Shown here: positions 16,130-26,624 of the stretch, in pieces | Layout: every line of letters starts with the position of its first letter | Numbering within the stretch: position 1 is the first letter of the stretch | Source: a virus | IMG/VR virus record: IMGVR_UViG_3300042923_000201 | Coordinates: 1 to 54,453 of that record | Reading direction: 5' to 3' (one strand) | DNA length: 54,453 nt | Position numbers and translations under genes: made by a program | Notes under the pieces: model-generated | Told to the model about the DNA's origin: nothing | Seen by the model: only the letters and a program-made list of their open reading frames with translations | Database searches by the model: none

Positions 16130-16450
16130 TTGGATGAAATAAAAATGTATGGTTTGTCATACTGTAGACTTGAGTATGAGAACATGTTAAATATGGATTT
16201 ATACGTACTTTCTGTTTTAATTAAAGCAGAGATTGATAGAGAGACACATGAGACAGACTTACATATGCAGAAGTTAGCTTGGCAAACAGCTATGTTAATG
16301 AACGCTACAGGTAATTACAAAAACCAAATTAAACCAAATAAATTATATGAACCATTATCAGAAGTAAATAAATCAGAAAAAAAGAATAAACCTTTACAGG
16401 ATGTAGACATACATACTAAACGGGAGGAACTATTAAATTCTTTTAAATAA
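16130..16450 (+). CDS. Tail assembly chaperone T domain, probably made by -1 frameshift
   Basis: 106 residues from a nominal TTG at 16130, but no ribosome binding site lies before it and the frame is open upstream to 16094, overlapping the end of the G gene in the -1 frame. Fusion near 16107-16115 (GGTAAAG) would give ...STVK-VLSGLTLDEIKMYGL..., a natural-looking joint. Helical N-terminus (YCRLEYENMLNMDLYVLSVL) and Lys-rich C-terminus suit the T domain that binds tape measure or tube protein. The slip site is not a textbook X-XXY-YYZ heptamer, so the exact event is inference. Confidence 0.7.
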   Translation: MDEIKMYGLSYCRLEYENMLNMDLYVLSVLIKAEIDRETHETDLHMQKLAWQTAMLMNATGNYKNQIKPNKLYEPLSEVNKSEKKNKPLQDVDIHTKREELLNSFK

Positions 16451-16474
16451 AGAGTAATGTAGTATTTAAACAAT

Positions 16475-16507
16475 AGGGAGGTTCTTAACAGGACTTCCCT
16501 TTTTATA
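16475..16507 (+). terminator. Terminator before tape-measure gene
   Basis: AGGGAGGT (16475-16482) / ACTTCCCT (16493-16500) with a 10-nt loop and a short T-run; one G-U pair. Probably partial, as the tail genes beyond must still be read. Confidence 0.6.
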
Positions 16508-16531
16508 CAGTAAAAGGAGTGAGGGATAAAT

Positions 16532-18622
16532 ATGTCAGATACAGTAAATATAAAAGTTAGTGCTGATGTAGCACAGGCATTAAACTCTTTAAAAGCTATA
16601 AACAGTAACATGGATGAAATAGGTAAAACAACAAAGAAAACTACTGGTATACTCACAAAGGTCAGAAATGCAATTACAATAGCTTTTGCATTAGATAAGA
16701 TAGTTGGTTTTGGAGCAAAGATACTGGAAACCACAGCTAAATTACAGGCTATGGATGCCCAATTTGACCAAGTATTTAAGGGGCAAGAAGGTGTAGAAGC
16801 TCTTAAAGGTATAGGTAAACAGTCTCAAGAACTAAGTATTCATGCTGACAGACTTAAAGAATCATGGTCTTCTGTTAACTCGCAATTAAAGGGAGCGGGA
16901 ATGGAGGGTACTAAGGCATTAGAAGCAACAGCAAAAGCCACCACATTAGCCGCCGATGCATCTGCTTTCTACGACATAACTTTAGAAGAGTCTACTGCAA
17001 TGCTACAGTCATTTATGAAAGGTAACTTTGAGGCAGGGGATGCCATAGGTGTATTTACAAGTGCCAAACAGATGGATGGTAAAGCTATGGATGCTTATGG
17101 TTTGAAGTGGCAAGATTTAAGTGAAGAGCAAAGACAGTGGTTACTGTTAGACACTGTTGGTAAGACGTATGAATTAAATGGTGCTATGGGTCAAGCCAGT
17201 AGAGAAGCAGATAATTGGGCGAATATTACTGGTAACCTTAAAGCTACTTGGGAACGGTTTATTTCTGATGGTATAGGAAAAGTAGCAATAGACTTAGCAA
17301 AAGATGCTGTAATAAAACTTACCGAAGCAATAGAGAAACTAGGTGAAGCTCCTGCAAACATAAAGAAGGCATTTGATGAGTTTAAAGAAATGTTGTATGA
17401 CCATAGAGAAGCCTTAGCATTAACTGGGGTAGCAATAACAACTTTCGGTGCCTTAATAATTGCTTTAAATTGGTCTGCTATAACAGGTGCCTTTGGTCTT
17501 GGTATTTTGGCATTGGCAATAGGTGGATTAACAATAGCGGAAGGTATATGTGCAACTGCAACTTTTTTACTGGAAGGTGCTATTGCAATATTAACAGCTC
17601 CATTTGCTCCACTTATAGCAATCATTGGTTTAGTAATAGGTGCTATTGTTTACTTAATATTCCACTGGGAAGAAGCTAAAGACGGTGCCAAAATTGTATG
17701 TGACGGTATTAAAGAAGCGTGGGATGATTTGTTTGCAGGTCAAATTGAATTTTGGACAAACTTAAGCACAAAGGTAAATGAGGGTTGTGAGGCAATACAG
17801 ACTACAGTAGATGGTTGGAAAGAGGGTATTGCAGAAGGATTTAGTAATGCTTGGGAAACAGTCACTACAGGCACAACAGAGTTTTGGACAGGGTTGTCAG
17901 ATAAAATAAATGACGGTTGTGAAAAAGCGCAAACCAAAATAAACGAGTGGGGTACCAATGTCGCAACAGCTTTTAAAACAAATTGGGACTCATTATTAAC
18001 TAGTAATGTAAACATGTGGACAAATTTTGGTACAGGTGTAGTAGACGGATGTAATAAAGCTCAAGGCAAAATTAATAAATTTACAGGTGATATAGCTAAA
18101 AACATGGACAGTGCTTGGACTGACATCAAAACTAAAACAGCCACTAAGTTTGGTGAGATTGGTACAAAAATCAGTGAAAAGATGGAACAAGCCAAAACAG
18201 CTGTAAAAGAAGCAATAGAAAAGATAAAAAGTTTCTTTAAGTTTGACTGGAAGTTGCCTAGTTTAAAATTACCTAAGATAACAGTTAAAGGAAGTTTTAG
18301 TTTGAAACCTCCATCTACTCCTAGTTTTGGAATTTCATGGCATAAGAATGGTGGAGTATTTGACGAAGCATCTGTAATCGGTGTTGGTGAAGCAGGAACA
18401 GAAGCTGTTGTGCCTCTTACAAATAAACATGCCATGTCACTTATTGGTGCTTCTGTAGCAAAGTTTATGCCTGATGGAAAAGAAAAAAGTTCCTCAGGGG
18501 TTGTAAATAACTTTAACGTTCAAGCTACTGTAAGAGAAGAGGCTGACATATCTAAGATAGCACAAATGTTATATAAGTTAGAAGTCAGAGAAAACAGAAG
18601 ATTAGGGAGGACTGGTATATAA
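16532..18622 (+). CDS. Tape measure protein
   Basis: 696 residues. It sets tail length and is threaded through the tail tube. N-terminal coiled region, then the phage tail tape-measure module (NSQLKGAGMEGTKALEATAK, TWERFISDGIGKVAI), a hydrophobic membrane-active stretch (about residues 297-380), three roughly 45-residue repeats (FWTNLSTKVNEGCEAIQ, FWTGLSDKINDGCEKAQ, MWTNFGTGVVDGCNKAQ; about 407-530) and the family's GVGEAGTEAVVPLTN near residue 615. Length implies a tail of roughly 100 nm by the usual 1.5 angstrom per residue rule. The Cys in each repeat is unusual. Confidence 0.93.
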   Translation: MSDTVNIKVSADVAQALNSLKAINSNMDEIGKTTKKTTGILTKVRNAITIAFALDKIVGFGAKILETTAKLQAMDAQFDQVFKGQEGVEALKGIGKQSQELSIHADRLKESWSSVNSQLKGAGMEGTKALEATAKATTLAADASAFYDITLEESTAMLQSFMKGNFEAGDAIGVFTSAKQMDGKAMDAYGLKWQDLSEEQRQWLLLDTVGKTYELNGAMGQASREADNWANITGNLKATWERFISDGIGKVAIDLAKDAVIKLTEAIEKLGEAPANIKKAFDEFKEMLYDHREALALTGVAITTFGALIIALNWSAITGAFGLGILALAIGGLTIAEGICATATFLLEGAIAILTAPFAPLIAIIGLVIGAIVYLIFHWEEAKDGAKIVCDGIKEAWDDLFAGQIEFWTNLSTKVNEGCEAIQTTVDGWKEGIAEGFSNAWETVTTGTTEFWTGLSDKINDGCEKAQTKINEWGTNVATAFKTNWDSLLTSNVNMWTNFGTGVVDGCNKAQGKINKFTGDIAKNMDSAWTDIKTKTATKFGEIGTKISEKMEQAKTAVKEAIEKIKSFFKFDWKLPSLKLPKITVKGSFSLKPPSTPSFGISWHKNGGVFDEASVIGVGEAGTEAVVPLTNKHAMSLIGASVAKFMPDGKEKSSSGVVNNFNVQATVREEADISKIAQMLYKLEVRENRRLGRTGI

Positions 18623-19389
18623 TGTCTTACACTATTATGTACAACAATGTCGCTATGCCTAGTTTCTTAAAAGTAAAGACGGTAGAAATACCTGTCTTTG
18701 CTAGTATCTCCAATAACATATTACAAAAGACAGGTGGTATTGGTGGTATTTTAGGGGCAACTAAGCTTGGTAGTAAAGCATTTAAAATAAAAGTAATGAT
18801 TGTACCGAATTTACTTACAGACACAAATGCATCAATGGCACGGGATTTAGCTGTTTGGTTAATGGGAGATAGTTGGAAGTTAACTGAATTATACTTTAGT
18901 GACGACCCATTTATTAAGTATGATGCCATAGTAAACAACTCAATGTCTATTACAGATTTGATTTATGCGGGAGAAGGTGACATAGAGTTTATTGTACCGT
19001 CAGGAGTTGGTAGAGGTACTATATATGGAAAGTTAGCTACAGTTAATCTAGGCGCACGTACAGCCTCGTTAGTATATAACGGTACAGCACCATCTTACGC
19101 TCTTATTACATATGTACCATCACAAGCAATAGTAGAGGGAAACAACTGGACTTTTACTAATGTAACTACAGGTGAAAGAATCAAAATAAAGAATTTTTCA
19201 AGCGGTTCCACTAACATATTGGATAGTGCTAAAAGGAAAGTAACTTCTACAGGGACTACCACCATTAAGGATATAGTACTGTCCCAAACAGAATGGATAA
19301 AGTTTCCTAAACAAGGTACTTACTCACTATCTTGGAATTACGGTACGACATCATCTATGGAAATAAAATGTACAGAGTACTACTTATAA
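18622..19389 (+). CDS. Distal tail protein (Dit)
   Basis: 255 residues. N-terminal half (SYTIMYNNVAMPSFLKVKTV, KIKVMIVPNLLTDTNASMAR, AVWLMGDSWKLTELYFSDDP) is the Dit N-terminal ring domain; C-terminal half is a galectin-like beta sandwich ending EIKCTEYYL. Forms the hexameric hub between tube and Tal. Its ATG overlaps the tape-measure stop (TAATG), a typical coupling. Confidence 0.88.
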   Translation: MSYTIMYNNVAMPSFLKVKTVEIPVFASISNNILQKTGGIGGILGATKLGSKAFKIKVMIVPNLLTDTNASMARDLAVWLMGDSWKLTELYFSDDPFIKYDAIVNNSMSITDLIYAGEGDIEFIVPSGVGRGTIYGKLATVNLGARTASLVYNGTAPSYALITYVPSQAIVEGNNWTFTNVTTGERIKIKNFSSGSTNILDSAKRKVTSTGTTTIKDIVLSQTEWIKFPKQGTYSLSWNYGTTSSMEIKCTEYYL

Positions 19390-19419
19390 AAATAAACACA
19401 AAGAGGGAGATAGTGACTA

Positions 19420-22400
19420 TTGGACTTTATAGTATATAACAGACAGGAACTACCTTTAATGGTATTAACAAATGAAGGGTACGAACAAGCTACAATAATT
19501 GACACAAGCTTTAAAGAAAGTAAAAATGCTTTACCTACATTAGAACTAACAATAGTGGTAAATGCTGAAACAACTATATATGTAAAAGAAGAAAATCTTA
19601 TCTCTTTTTATGATAAACTATCCCTTAAATGGCATTTCTTTGTAATAAAGGAAATTGTTTCGGTAGATGTTGCTATTGAAAAGACAATCAGTGTTTACTG
19701 TGAGTCATATGCATTAGAGTTAATTGATGGTATATGTAAAATAGAGTTTAAAGATACTACAGCAACACTATCACAAAACGTAGCTTCATTAGTGGCGCCT
19801 ACTCGGTTTGATGTTAACCCATCACTACCTGTATATAATAACCCTGATATTGTATTTACTGAGGAAACTTTAAACAAGACTGTATTAGAAGTATTACAGA
19901 TGTTTGCAAACTCTTATGGTCTTACAATAGATATCGAATTTAATTATGATGGAAGTGTAATAACTAGTAGATATGTAACCCTAATTCAAAGTGTTGGAGT
20001 GGATACAGGTTTTGTTTTTGAGTATGATTACAATGTTGACTCTATAGAAAGAACGGTTGATTCTTCAAATGTAAAGACAGCAATCTATCCAATAGGCGGA
20101 GTACCACCAACTCCTGAGGGTTGGAATGAAGAAACACAGGGGGAATGGGTATCTGCTCCTGTTAATATAGTTAGTGTTCATGGAGAAGACACTATAGTTG
20201 ACGAAGTTGCTACTGCATTATGGGGATTTTCTGACCCTAGCGGTGTTATGATTCCTAGATATGTATTCTATAAAAATGACGATATATTAGACCCTGAGGT
20301 ACTTAAACAAGATGCTACTAGAGTTCTACAGACAATAAATGCTCCTGTATTTAATTATAAAATTACTTTAAATGATTTGTATGCCTTAAGTGGATATACA
20401 GATTCTAACAATAAAGTAAATCTAGGAGATACAGTAACAGTTGTTGACAGAGCCTTTTTAATAAACTATGTAGTAACTACAACAGTTGTTTCTCGTACTG
20501 TGGACTTACTTAACCCTTCATCAACAGTATTAGAATTAGGTAGTTTGATAAAGACCATAGCTTCTGTTACATCTTCTACATCTAATTTGGGTAGCTCTAC
20601 AGGTGCCTTAACAAATGTAATGGATAATATAGCTGTAGTCAGTAACGCTGTAGGAATTATAGATGAATTATTGGCAGGTAATCTAACAGCCATAAACATA
20701 TCAGCAGGGACTATACAGGCTAACAGTGCCATCATAGCAGACGGTGCCATAGGTACTGCCCACATAGGTACAGGTGTTATTACAGATGCTAAAATAGACA
20801 GAGCTTCTGTAAATAAATTAGTTGTTACAGATGCAGACATAGTAGATGCAAGTATACATGGTGCTAAAATAAAAAATGCCACAATAGACACTGCCCAAAT
20901 GAAACTAGCATCAATCACTAAAGCTCTTATTGGAGTGGGTGCTGTAGGTACTTTACAAGTAGAAGACGGTTCCATTACGGATGCCAAAATAGTTGAGTTA
21001 AGTGCTAACAGAATTACATCAGGACAATTATCAACTGACAGACTTATTATACGTGACCCATCAGACCCTACTAAAAGTTTAATATTTGAGATAAACAACA
21101 TATCAGGTGCTTTACAGGCTGTACAAGGGGATACTCTAAATGGTGAGATATTAACACCACGTACTATTACAGCAGATAAGATTGTGGCAAATGAGATTAC
21201 AGCAAATGAGATTGCTTCACATACTATAACAGCTAATGAAATATTGGCAAATACAATTACAGCGAATGAGATTGAGAGTGCTACTATTACATCTACTGAA
21301 ATAAAAGCTGACACTATTACTGTAAATAATCTAAAGAGTGATGTAGGAGCAAACTTGGATATTTCTTCTAATGTCTCTATTACTTCTCGTGTAACAAACA
21401 CTACATATGAAGCAGGGATAAATGCAATTACACCTCATGCAGTTACTTTAAGTAATTATTCTCAACCTGTACCAACAAATGCCCTAGGGGTTACCACTTC
21501 AATAGTCACTTTAATAACCAATGTGGACTGTTTTAAGGGTACTACTCGTATGGCAGGTACTATTGGTACCCTAGTATTTAAAGACTCTACAGGAGCCACT
21601 GTAGTCACTGGAATAACGCTATCAAAAACTAATCCTACATCTTTGGCATCAGGTTCAGTAACAGTAAGTATTTCATCATCTAATACTTTACCTACAGACA
21701 CTGGAACAGTATTAATACCAGTAACAGTTGAGAGTAATACATATAACGTGTACATAAGTTGGAGTAAGGCTAAAGTAGGTGCAACAGGTTCACAGGGTAT
21801 ACAAGGTGAGGCAGGAGAGGATGGTAATTCACTTTACACTTGGGTTAAATATGCTACTACTCCTACAACTGGTATGAGTGATACCCCTGACGGAAAGACG
21901 TACATTGGTTTTGCCTATAATAAAACAACTCCTACAGAAAGTTTAGTGTACGGAGATTACACTTGGAGTTTAATTAAAGGTACTGATGGTGCTACTGGTA
22001 CTACAGGTACTGACGGAGTTACATATTATACTTGGATTAAGTACGCTGACACAATCACAGGAACTGGTATGAGTGATTCACCTACTAATAAACGGTATTT
22101 AGGTATAGCTACAAATAAAACAAGTGCTACAGAATCGTTGGTAACCACAGACTACACTTGGAGTCCTCTGTATGATAATGTTGTAGTCGGTGCTAGAAAC
22201 TATATAGTTACAACTACTTTATTAAAAGGAAAATACATTGTGGATGGAACAGGACTTCTAGGGGATGCACCCAATCATTCTACTACTGATTTTATTCCAG
22301 TAACACCTCTTACTGCTTATATGTTGTCAAGTATATTATTGTATCAGCTAAGGGTATATTTTTATGATACAAACAAAGCACTTGTAAGTGGTACGTTATA

Positions 22401-25251
22401 TGGTTCAGGACAAGGTAATCAAAAAGTAATAAATACTCCTGCAAATACATATTTTATTCGTTTTTCAGGTGATGAGGTTAATGGAAGTCCTCTTTCCCAA
22501 TGGAAGTTTGAGAAGGGTAATATAGCTACAGATTGGAGTCAAGCACCCGAAGATGTAAAAGCTTATACAGACTCTTTGGAACTTGGAGCGCGTAACCTAT
22601 TCTTAAACAGTGCTTGGAGAAAGGATGATACAGGTTGGGGAAGTGGTACTAGAGATACAACAGTTTTATTTGAAGGTATCAACAGTTTAAAAAATCCAGT
22701 GTTGACATCAGGTAGTAGAGACATTTACTCCAATCAGATTTCTATAAAAGCGGGGGAAACATACACTGTCTCATACTGGATTAAGTCAGATATTAACATA
22801 GCAAACATGGCTAATATGCAGTCATTCTTTATTGTGTCAGGTGATGGGACAACTGTTTATCCTACTCAATCTTATGGTGATTTGGTTTCAGGAGTATGGA
22901 AGAAAATTACTCACACATATTTAATTCCAACAGGTAAAACTTTATTAATATATGCATGGAGAAACAATGTAAACAGTTTAGGAACTATTTGGATATCTAA
23001 ACCTAAGTTGGAAAAAGGTACAAAAGCTACAGACTGGACAGAAGCTCCTGAGGATATACAAACACAATTAGATGGTGCATTAGTAAGAATAGATACAGCA
23101 GAATCAAAAATTACACCTACTGCTATAGTTGACACTGTACGTACATCATCTTCATACATATCAGACTTAAGTGCAAAAGCAACAACATCAGCTTTAACAA
23201 CAACTAATACAAATGTAGCAACAGCACAAGGAACAGCCGATATTGCTTTGATACAAGGATTGATTACTTCTAACTCAACTTTTTCTAAATGGACTGGAAC
23301 CTATCCTGTTGGATTTAGTATTTATTCTACTGGTCTAACAAAAGAAACTGTTTTAACTAGGAGTGGAGGTAATGCTTGTAGAGGGATTGTTACTAACTCT
23401 GCTACTCAACACGGGTTAGCTATGGGTAGTTCTGCTTTTATCTCCAATGTATCCAATTCAAAATACCTTTACTTAGAGTTAGATTTCATGTTGGTTAGTG
23501 GAGTTATTGCGGGGTCAGGGGTACTTTTAGATTGGACAGGGATGAATCCATATAGAAATACTATTAAATTAGTGGATTATGTTCCATCACCTACTTTAGG
23601 TAAATGGCATACCATTAGATTAATAATAAAAAGACCAACTGATACATTAACTGGTTGGACAGGTATGGCAGGTTATTTAATGGCAAATTATAGTGCTATT
23701 GGGGCAGGTGTAAAAGACATTGTATTTGATAGGTTGGCTATTAGAGAAGCAACAGACTCAGAGATAAAAACTTTTGAAGATATCCCTGCTCTTACTACTC
23801 GGGTTTCATCAGCAGAAACAACTATAACCCAACAAGCAACAGCCATTACATCTAAAGTTAGTACTACAGATTTTAACGGTAATAACATTGTTTCCATTAT
23901 AAACCAAACAGCTACAACAGCCGATATAATAGCCAGTAAGATAAATTTGGTTGGTGCTGTTACAGTATTAAGTGATATTGTAGGAAACTTGGGAACAATT
24001 ACAGCAGGGATGTTTAGAGGTGCATCAGTAGGTATGACTTCTGATGTATCCAAATTTGCATTTTGGGCAGGGGAAACAAACGGTGTATATGGTGACTCAA
24101 CTACTGATGCTAAGTTTAAGGTAAGTCATACAGGAGCCTTGACCGCCTCTAATGCAAACTTAACAGGTACTTTTACACAGTACGACTCAAATGGTGTAAA
24201 ATCTCTTGAGTTAAAAAGTAATGGACTAATTGTATATGACTGGCAAAGAGTAGGAGATTTAGTAGGTGGAGTTTGTTCTGTTACTAACCCAAACAACTTT
24301 AATAGGGGTGGTGTAAGTTTTTATGGTGATACAGGTAACCCAATGTTTTTAAGCTACAAAACAGCAACAGGACACAGCTCATATATGATATTGGACGACA
24401 CCAAAACAGAGGGTAGTCAACACGCTATGATTAGTTGTGCACAAGACTTAGCTATGATTAATAGTAACTCTGTATTATTCCACGCTTTAGACCCCTTTGT
24501 AGTTGAAGGTAATATGTGGGCGAATGATAATGGAATGTGGCTTACTGTAAAGAAAAAGTTATATATTGGGGATTCACCAAATAATGACGGAATGGGCGGT
24601 ACTTCTTATGTACGAATGGACAGCACGTTAGCTGAGATTTGGTCAAAGGTTACTGTATACAATGATATAGAGTCTACACATAAAATAAAAGGTGCATCTC
24701 TTGACATAGTATCAACAGGTGCTGTGGGAGTAGAGATACGAAGTACAAACGGTGGTACTCCTTTTATTGACTTATCAAATACAGCGGGACAGGATTATCA
24801 AGCAAGAATTTATGTTGGAACGTCCTCAGGTAATTTAGAATTGGATAATTTTATGGTAGGCATAAGTAACCACTTATATGTAGGTGCCAACTGTAGTGCA
24901 GGTTCTTTCACAGATAGAACACCTGCATACATTGGTGATGCACTATCAGAAATTGCTAATATTAGCGATGATGGGAACGGTGGGATAGACCACACCACTT
25001 TACCTGACTTTGCACAAAAAACAATAGAAGTAGACAAAACACTATATTTAAAAGATTTTCCTGAAACTATTTTAGTACCTCTTACAAAAGAAGAGGAAAT
25101 GTATGTTGTATTAGAGCAATCAGAAGAGGAAGAGGGTAGAGACTTAGGTGCTATGATTTCCATATTAACTGTTGGTATTCAGCAACTTACAGACATAGTT
25201 AATAAGCAGGAATTACGTATAAAGGAACTAGAAAGTAGACTAGGATTATAA
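19420..25251 (+). CDS. Tal / tail fibre protein, giant multidomain
   Basis: 1943 residues from a TTG start behind GAGGGAG. Residues about 1-380 are the Tal baseplate domain of prophage minor structural proteins (WHFFVIKEIVSVDVAIEKTI, GGVPPTPEGWNEETQGEW). Residues about 420-640 contain repeated short units with ITANEI. Collagen-like GxxG segments occur near 787 and 855, each next to a duplicated SLYTWVKYA.../TYYTWIKYA... unit. Two GARN-type carbohydrate-binding modules start near 924 and 1055. The C-terminus has SEIANISDDGNGGIDHTTLP and a final coiled coil. It likely binds the receptor and may aid wall penetration; no catalytic peptidase motif was identified. Confidence 0.88.
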   Translation: MDFIVYNRQELPLMVLTNEGYEQATIIDTSFKESKNALPTLELTIVVNAETTIYVKEENLISFYDKLSLKWHFFVIKEIVSVDVAIEKTISVYCESYALELIDGICKIEFKDTTATLSQNVASLVAPTRFDVNPSLPVYNNPDIVFTEETLNKTVLEVLQMFANSYGLTIDIEFNYDGSVITSRYVTLIQSVGVDTGFVFEYDYNVDSIERTVDSSNVKTAIYPIGGVPPTPEGWNEETQGEWVSAPVNIVSVHGEDTIVDEVATALWGFSDPSGVMIPRYVFYKNDDILDPEVLKQDATRVLQTINAPVFNYKITLNDLYALSGYTDSNNKVNLGDTVTVVDRAFLINYVVTTTVVSRTVDLLNPSSTVLELGSLIKTIASVTSSTSNLGSSTGALTNVMDNIAVVSNAVGIIDELLAGNLTAINISAGTIQANSAIIADGAIGTAHIGTGVITDAKIDRASVNKLVVTDADIVDASIHGAKIKNATIDTAQMKLASITKALIGVGAVGTLQVEDGSITDAKIVELSANRITSGQLSTDRLIIRDPSDPTKSLIFEINNISGALQAVQGDTLNGEILTPRTITADKIVANEITANEIASHTITANEILANTITANEIESATITSTEIKADTITVNNLKSDVGANLDISSNVSITSRVTNTTYEAGINAITPHAVTLSNYSQPVPTNALGVTTSIVTLITNVDCFKGTTRMAGTIGTLVFKDSTGATVVTGITLSKTNPTSLASGSVTVSISSSNTLPTDTGTVLIPVTVESNTYNVYISWSKAKVGATGSQGIQGEAGEDGNSLYTWVKYATTPTTGMSDTPDGKTYIGFAYNKTTPTESLVYGDYTWSLIKGTDGATGTTGTDGVTYYTWIKYADTITGTGMSDSPTNKRYLGIATNKTSATESLVTTDYTWSPLYDNVVVGARNYIVTTTLLKGKYIVDGTGLLGDAPNHSTTDFIPVTPLTAYMLSSILLYQLRVYFYDTNKALVSGTLYGSGQGNQKVINTPANTYFIRFSGDEVNGSPLSQWKFEKGNIATDWSQAPEDVKAYTDSLELGARNLFLNSAWRKDDTGWGSGTRDTTVLFEGINSLKNPVLTSGSRDIYSNQISIKAGETYTVSYWIKSDINIANMANMQSFFIVSGDGTTVYPTQSYGDLVSGVWKKITHTYLIPTGKTLLIYAWRNNVNSLGTIWISKPKLEKGTKATDWTEAPEDIQTQLDGALVRIDTAESKITPTAIVDTVRTSSSYISDLSAKATTSALTTTNTNVATAQGTADIALIQGLITSNSTFSKWTGTYPVGFSIYSTGLTKETVLTRSGGNACRGIVTNSATQHGLAMGSSAFISNVSNSKYLYLELDFMLVSGVIAGSGVLLDWTGMNPYRNTIKLVDYVPSPTLGKWHTIRLIIKRPTDTLTGWTGMAGYLMANYSAIGAGVKDIVFDRLAIREATDSEIKTFEDIPALTTRVSSAETTITQQATAITSKVSTTDFNGNNIVSIINQTATTADIIASKINLVGAVTVLSDIVGNLGTITAGMFRGASVGMTSDVSKFAFWAGETNGVYGDSTTDAKFKVSHTGALTASNANLTGTFTQYDSNGVKSLELKSNGLIVYDWQRVGDLVGGVCSVTNPNNFNRGGVSFYGDTGNPMFLSYKTATGHSSYMILDDTKTEGSQHAMISCAQDLAMINSNSVLFHALDPFVVEGNMWANDNGMWLTVKKKLYIGDSPNNDGMGGTSYVRMDSTLAEIWSKVTVYNDIESTHKIKGASLDIVSTGAVGVEIRSTNGGTPFIDLSNTAGQDYQARIYVGTSSGNLELDNFMVGISNHLYVGANCSAGSFTDRTPAYIGDALSEIANISDDGNGGIDHTTLPDFAQKTIEVDKTLYLKDFPETILVPLTKEEEMYVVLEQSEEEEGRDLGAMISILTVGIQQLTDIVNKQELRIKELESRLGL

Positions 25252-25257
25252 AATAAA

Positions 25258-25285
25258 AGGGTGGGATTATATATTGTCCCACTCT
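25258..25285 (+). terminator. Hairpin between fibre and endolysin genes
   Basis: AGGGTGGGA (25258-25266) / TCCCACTCT (25277-25285), 9 bp with one G-U pair and a 10-nt loop; no T-run. Likely an attenuator or processing hairpin upstream of the lysis genes. Confidence 0.5.
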
Positions 25286-25309
25286 TAAATAAAAGGGAGA
25301 TAATATAAT

Positions 25310-26212
25310 ATGAAATTAGTAGTAAATGCAGGACATGGAATGTATACAAACGGAAAAGAAACAGTTGATGGTATGAAGGAGTTTGAATTTAATTCTGTAG
25401 TAGCCTTATACATGAGAGAGTTATTGCTTACATATAAGGATGTAGAAGTAAAGTTTACACATGACCCAACAGGTAAAACAGATATACCTTTAATTACTAG
25501 AACAAATGTAGCCAATAATTGGGGTGCTGATTTATGGGTAAGTATACATGCTAATGCATATGGAACTACTTGGAATGAAGCACACGGAGTAGAGACATGG
25601 GTATATACGTCTGCATCACAGTCTTCTATAGATTTAGCTACCAAAGTACAGGCAGGGTTAGTTAACACAACAGGATTGACCAATAGGGGTGTTAAAAAGG
25701 GCAATCTACATGAAGTAAGAGAAACACATATGACAGCAATCTTAATTGAACATGCTTTTATGACAAATAGAGTAGAAGCTGAATTACTTAAGAATGATGA
25801 ATTTAGAAGAAAGTGTGCTACATCTAATGTAAACCAAATTGCATCCTACTTTGGATTAGTTAAAAAAGACGGTACTTCTACACCTTCTCCAACAGTATCT
25901 ATTCAGCCTAGTGTTGCACCTACTAAAAGTAATAGTTCTAGTGTACTAATAGTAGATGGTTATATGGGTGTACAAACTATTAAAGCACTACAGAAATACT
26001 TTGGAACTCCTATAGATGGTATAATCTCTAAACCTTCCCTATTAGTAAAAGCTATTCAGAAAAAAGTAGGAGCTAAAGTAGATGGTATTCTAGGAGTAAA
26101 AACAATCAGTGCTTTACAAAGGTATTTAGGTACTCCTGTAGATGGTAAAATTTCTTCTCCTTCTTTAATGGTAAAAGAGTTACAACGTAGATTAAATAAA
26201 GGTAAAATATAG
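25310..26212 (+). CDS. Endolysin, N-acetylmuramoyl-L-alanine amidase
   Basis: 300 residues. Amidase_3 domain at about 1-182 cuts the bond between muramic acid and the stem peptide. Zinc ligands are visible: H9 in NAGHG, a Glu around residue 24 (MKEFEFN), H79 in SIHANA and the catalytic Glu of IEHAFMTN. After a Ser/Thr/Pro linker (about 186-212) come two copies of a wall-binding unit, VDGYMGVQTIKALQKYFGTP (217-236) and VDGILGVKTISALQRYLGTP (about 260-279), like peptidoglycan-binding repeats. No signal peptide, so release needs the holin next door. Confidence 0.93.
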   Translation: MKLVVNAGHGMYTNGKETVDGMKEFEFNSVVALYMRELLLTYKDVEVKFTHDPTGKTDIPLITRTNVANNWGADLWVSIHANAYGTTWNEAHGVETWVYTSASQSSIDLATKVQAGLVNTTGLTNRGVKKGNLHEVRETHMTAILIEHAFMTNRVEAELLKNDEFRRKCATSNVNQIASYFGLVKKDGTSTPSPTVSIQPSVAPTKSNSSSVLIVDGYMGVQTIKALQKYFGTPIDGIISKPSLLVKAIQKKVGAKVDGILGVKTISALQRYLGTPVDGKISSPSLMVKELQRRLNKGKI

Positions 26213-26253
26213 TAAATACAGTGTTGTAAAAAGTTGTAATACTTATACTGTTA

Positions 26254-26295
26254 ACTGACTGGAAGAATGTTACAATTAAAACAAAACCAGTCAGT
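26254..26295 (+). promoter_or_regulatory. Hairpin overlapping holin leader
   Basis: ACTGACTGG (26254-26262) and CCAGTCAGT (26287-26295) form a perfect 9-bp stem with a 24-nt loop. The 3' arm ends directly before AAGGGGG, the holin ribosome binding site. It may tune holin translation or stabilise the lysis mRNA. Confidence 0.5.
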
Positions 26296-26312
26296 AAGGG
26301 GGTGTGGTAACA

Positions 26313-26624
26313 TTGACAGTAGAAAACTTTTTAACTCCTGCAATAGTAACATTACTTGGGTCTGTTGCTACTGGGATTCTTACATATAGAGCTACGGTTA
26401 ACAAGAACAATACAGAGTTGACATCTAATCAAGCAGAATATGTAGACAAGCAAATACAGTATTTACTGGAATCATATAAGGGTGAATTAACAGCTCTTAA
26501 AGAAGAAGTACATAATTTGACAATAAAGAATCAAGAACTAATCGTAGAGATATGTACACTTAAATTAAAAATTATGGAAATGGAGGGTGTTACAGTTGAA
26601 GGAGAAGCTTGCAAACTTAATTGA
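26313..26624 (+). CDS. Holin-like protein with coiled coil
   Basis: 103 residues from TTG 26313, 10 nt after AAGGGGG; a GTG at 26304 is too close to the same site. One transmembrane helix near the N-terminus (LTPAIVTLLGSVATGILTYR) is followed by a long coiled coil (NQAEYVDKQIQYLLESYKGE, LTIKNQELIVEICTLKLKIM). The topology and position after the endolysin fit a holin or holin partner. The gene overlaps the next one. Confidence 0.7.
   Translation: MTVENFLTPAIVTLLGSVATGILTYRATVNKNNTELTSNQAEYVDKQIQYLLESYKGELTALKEEVHNLTIKNQELIVEICTLKLKIMEMEGVTVEGEACKLN

Noticed and set aside
20466-21401. 311-residue minus-strand open frame
   Set aside because: Antisense to the repetitive part of the Tal/fibre gene; hydrophobic low-complexity product with no ribosome binding site.
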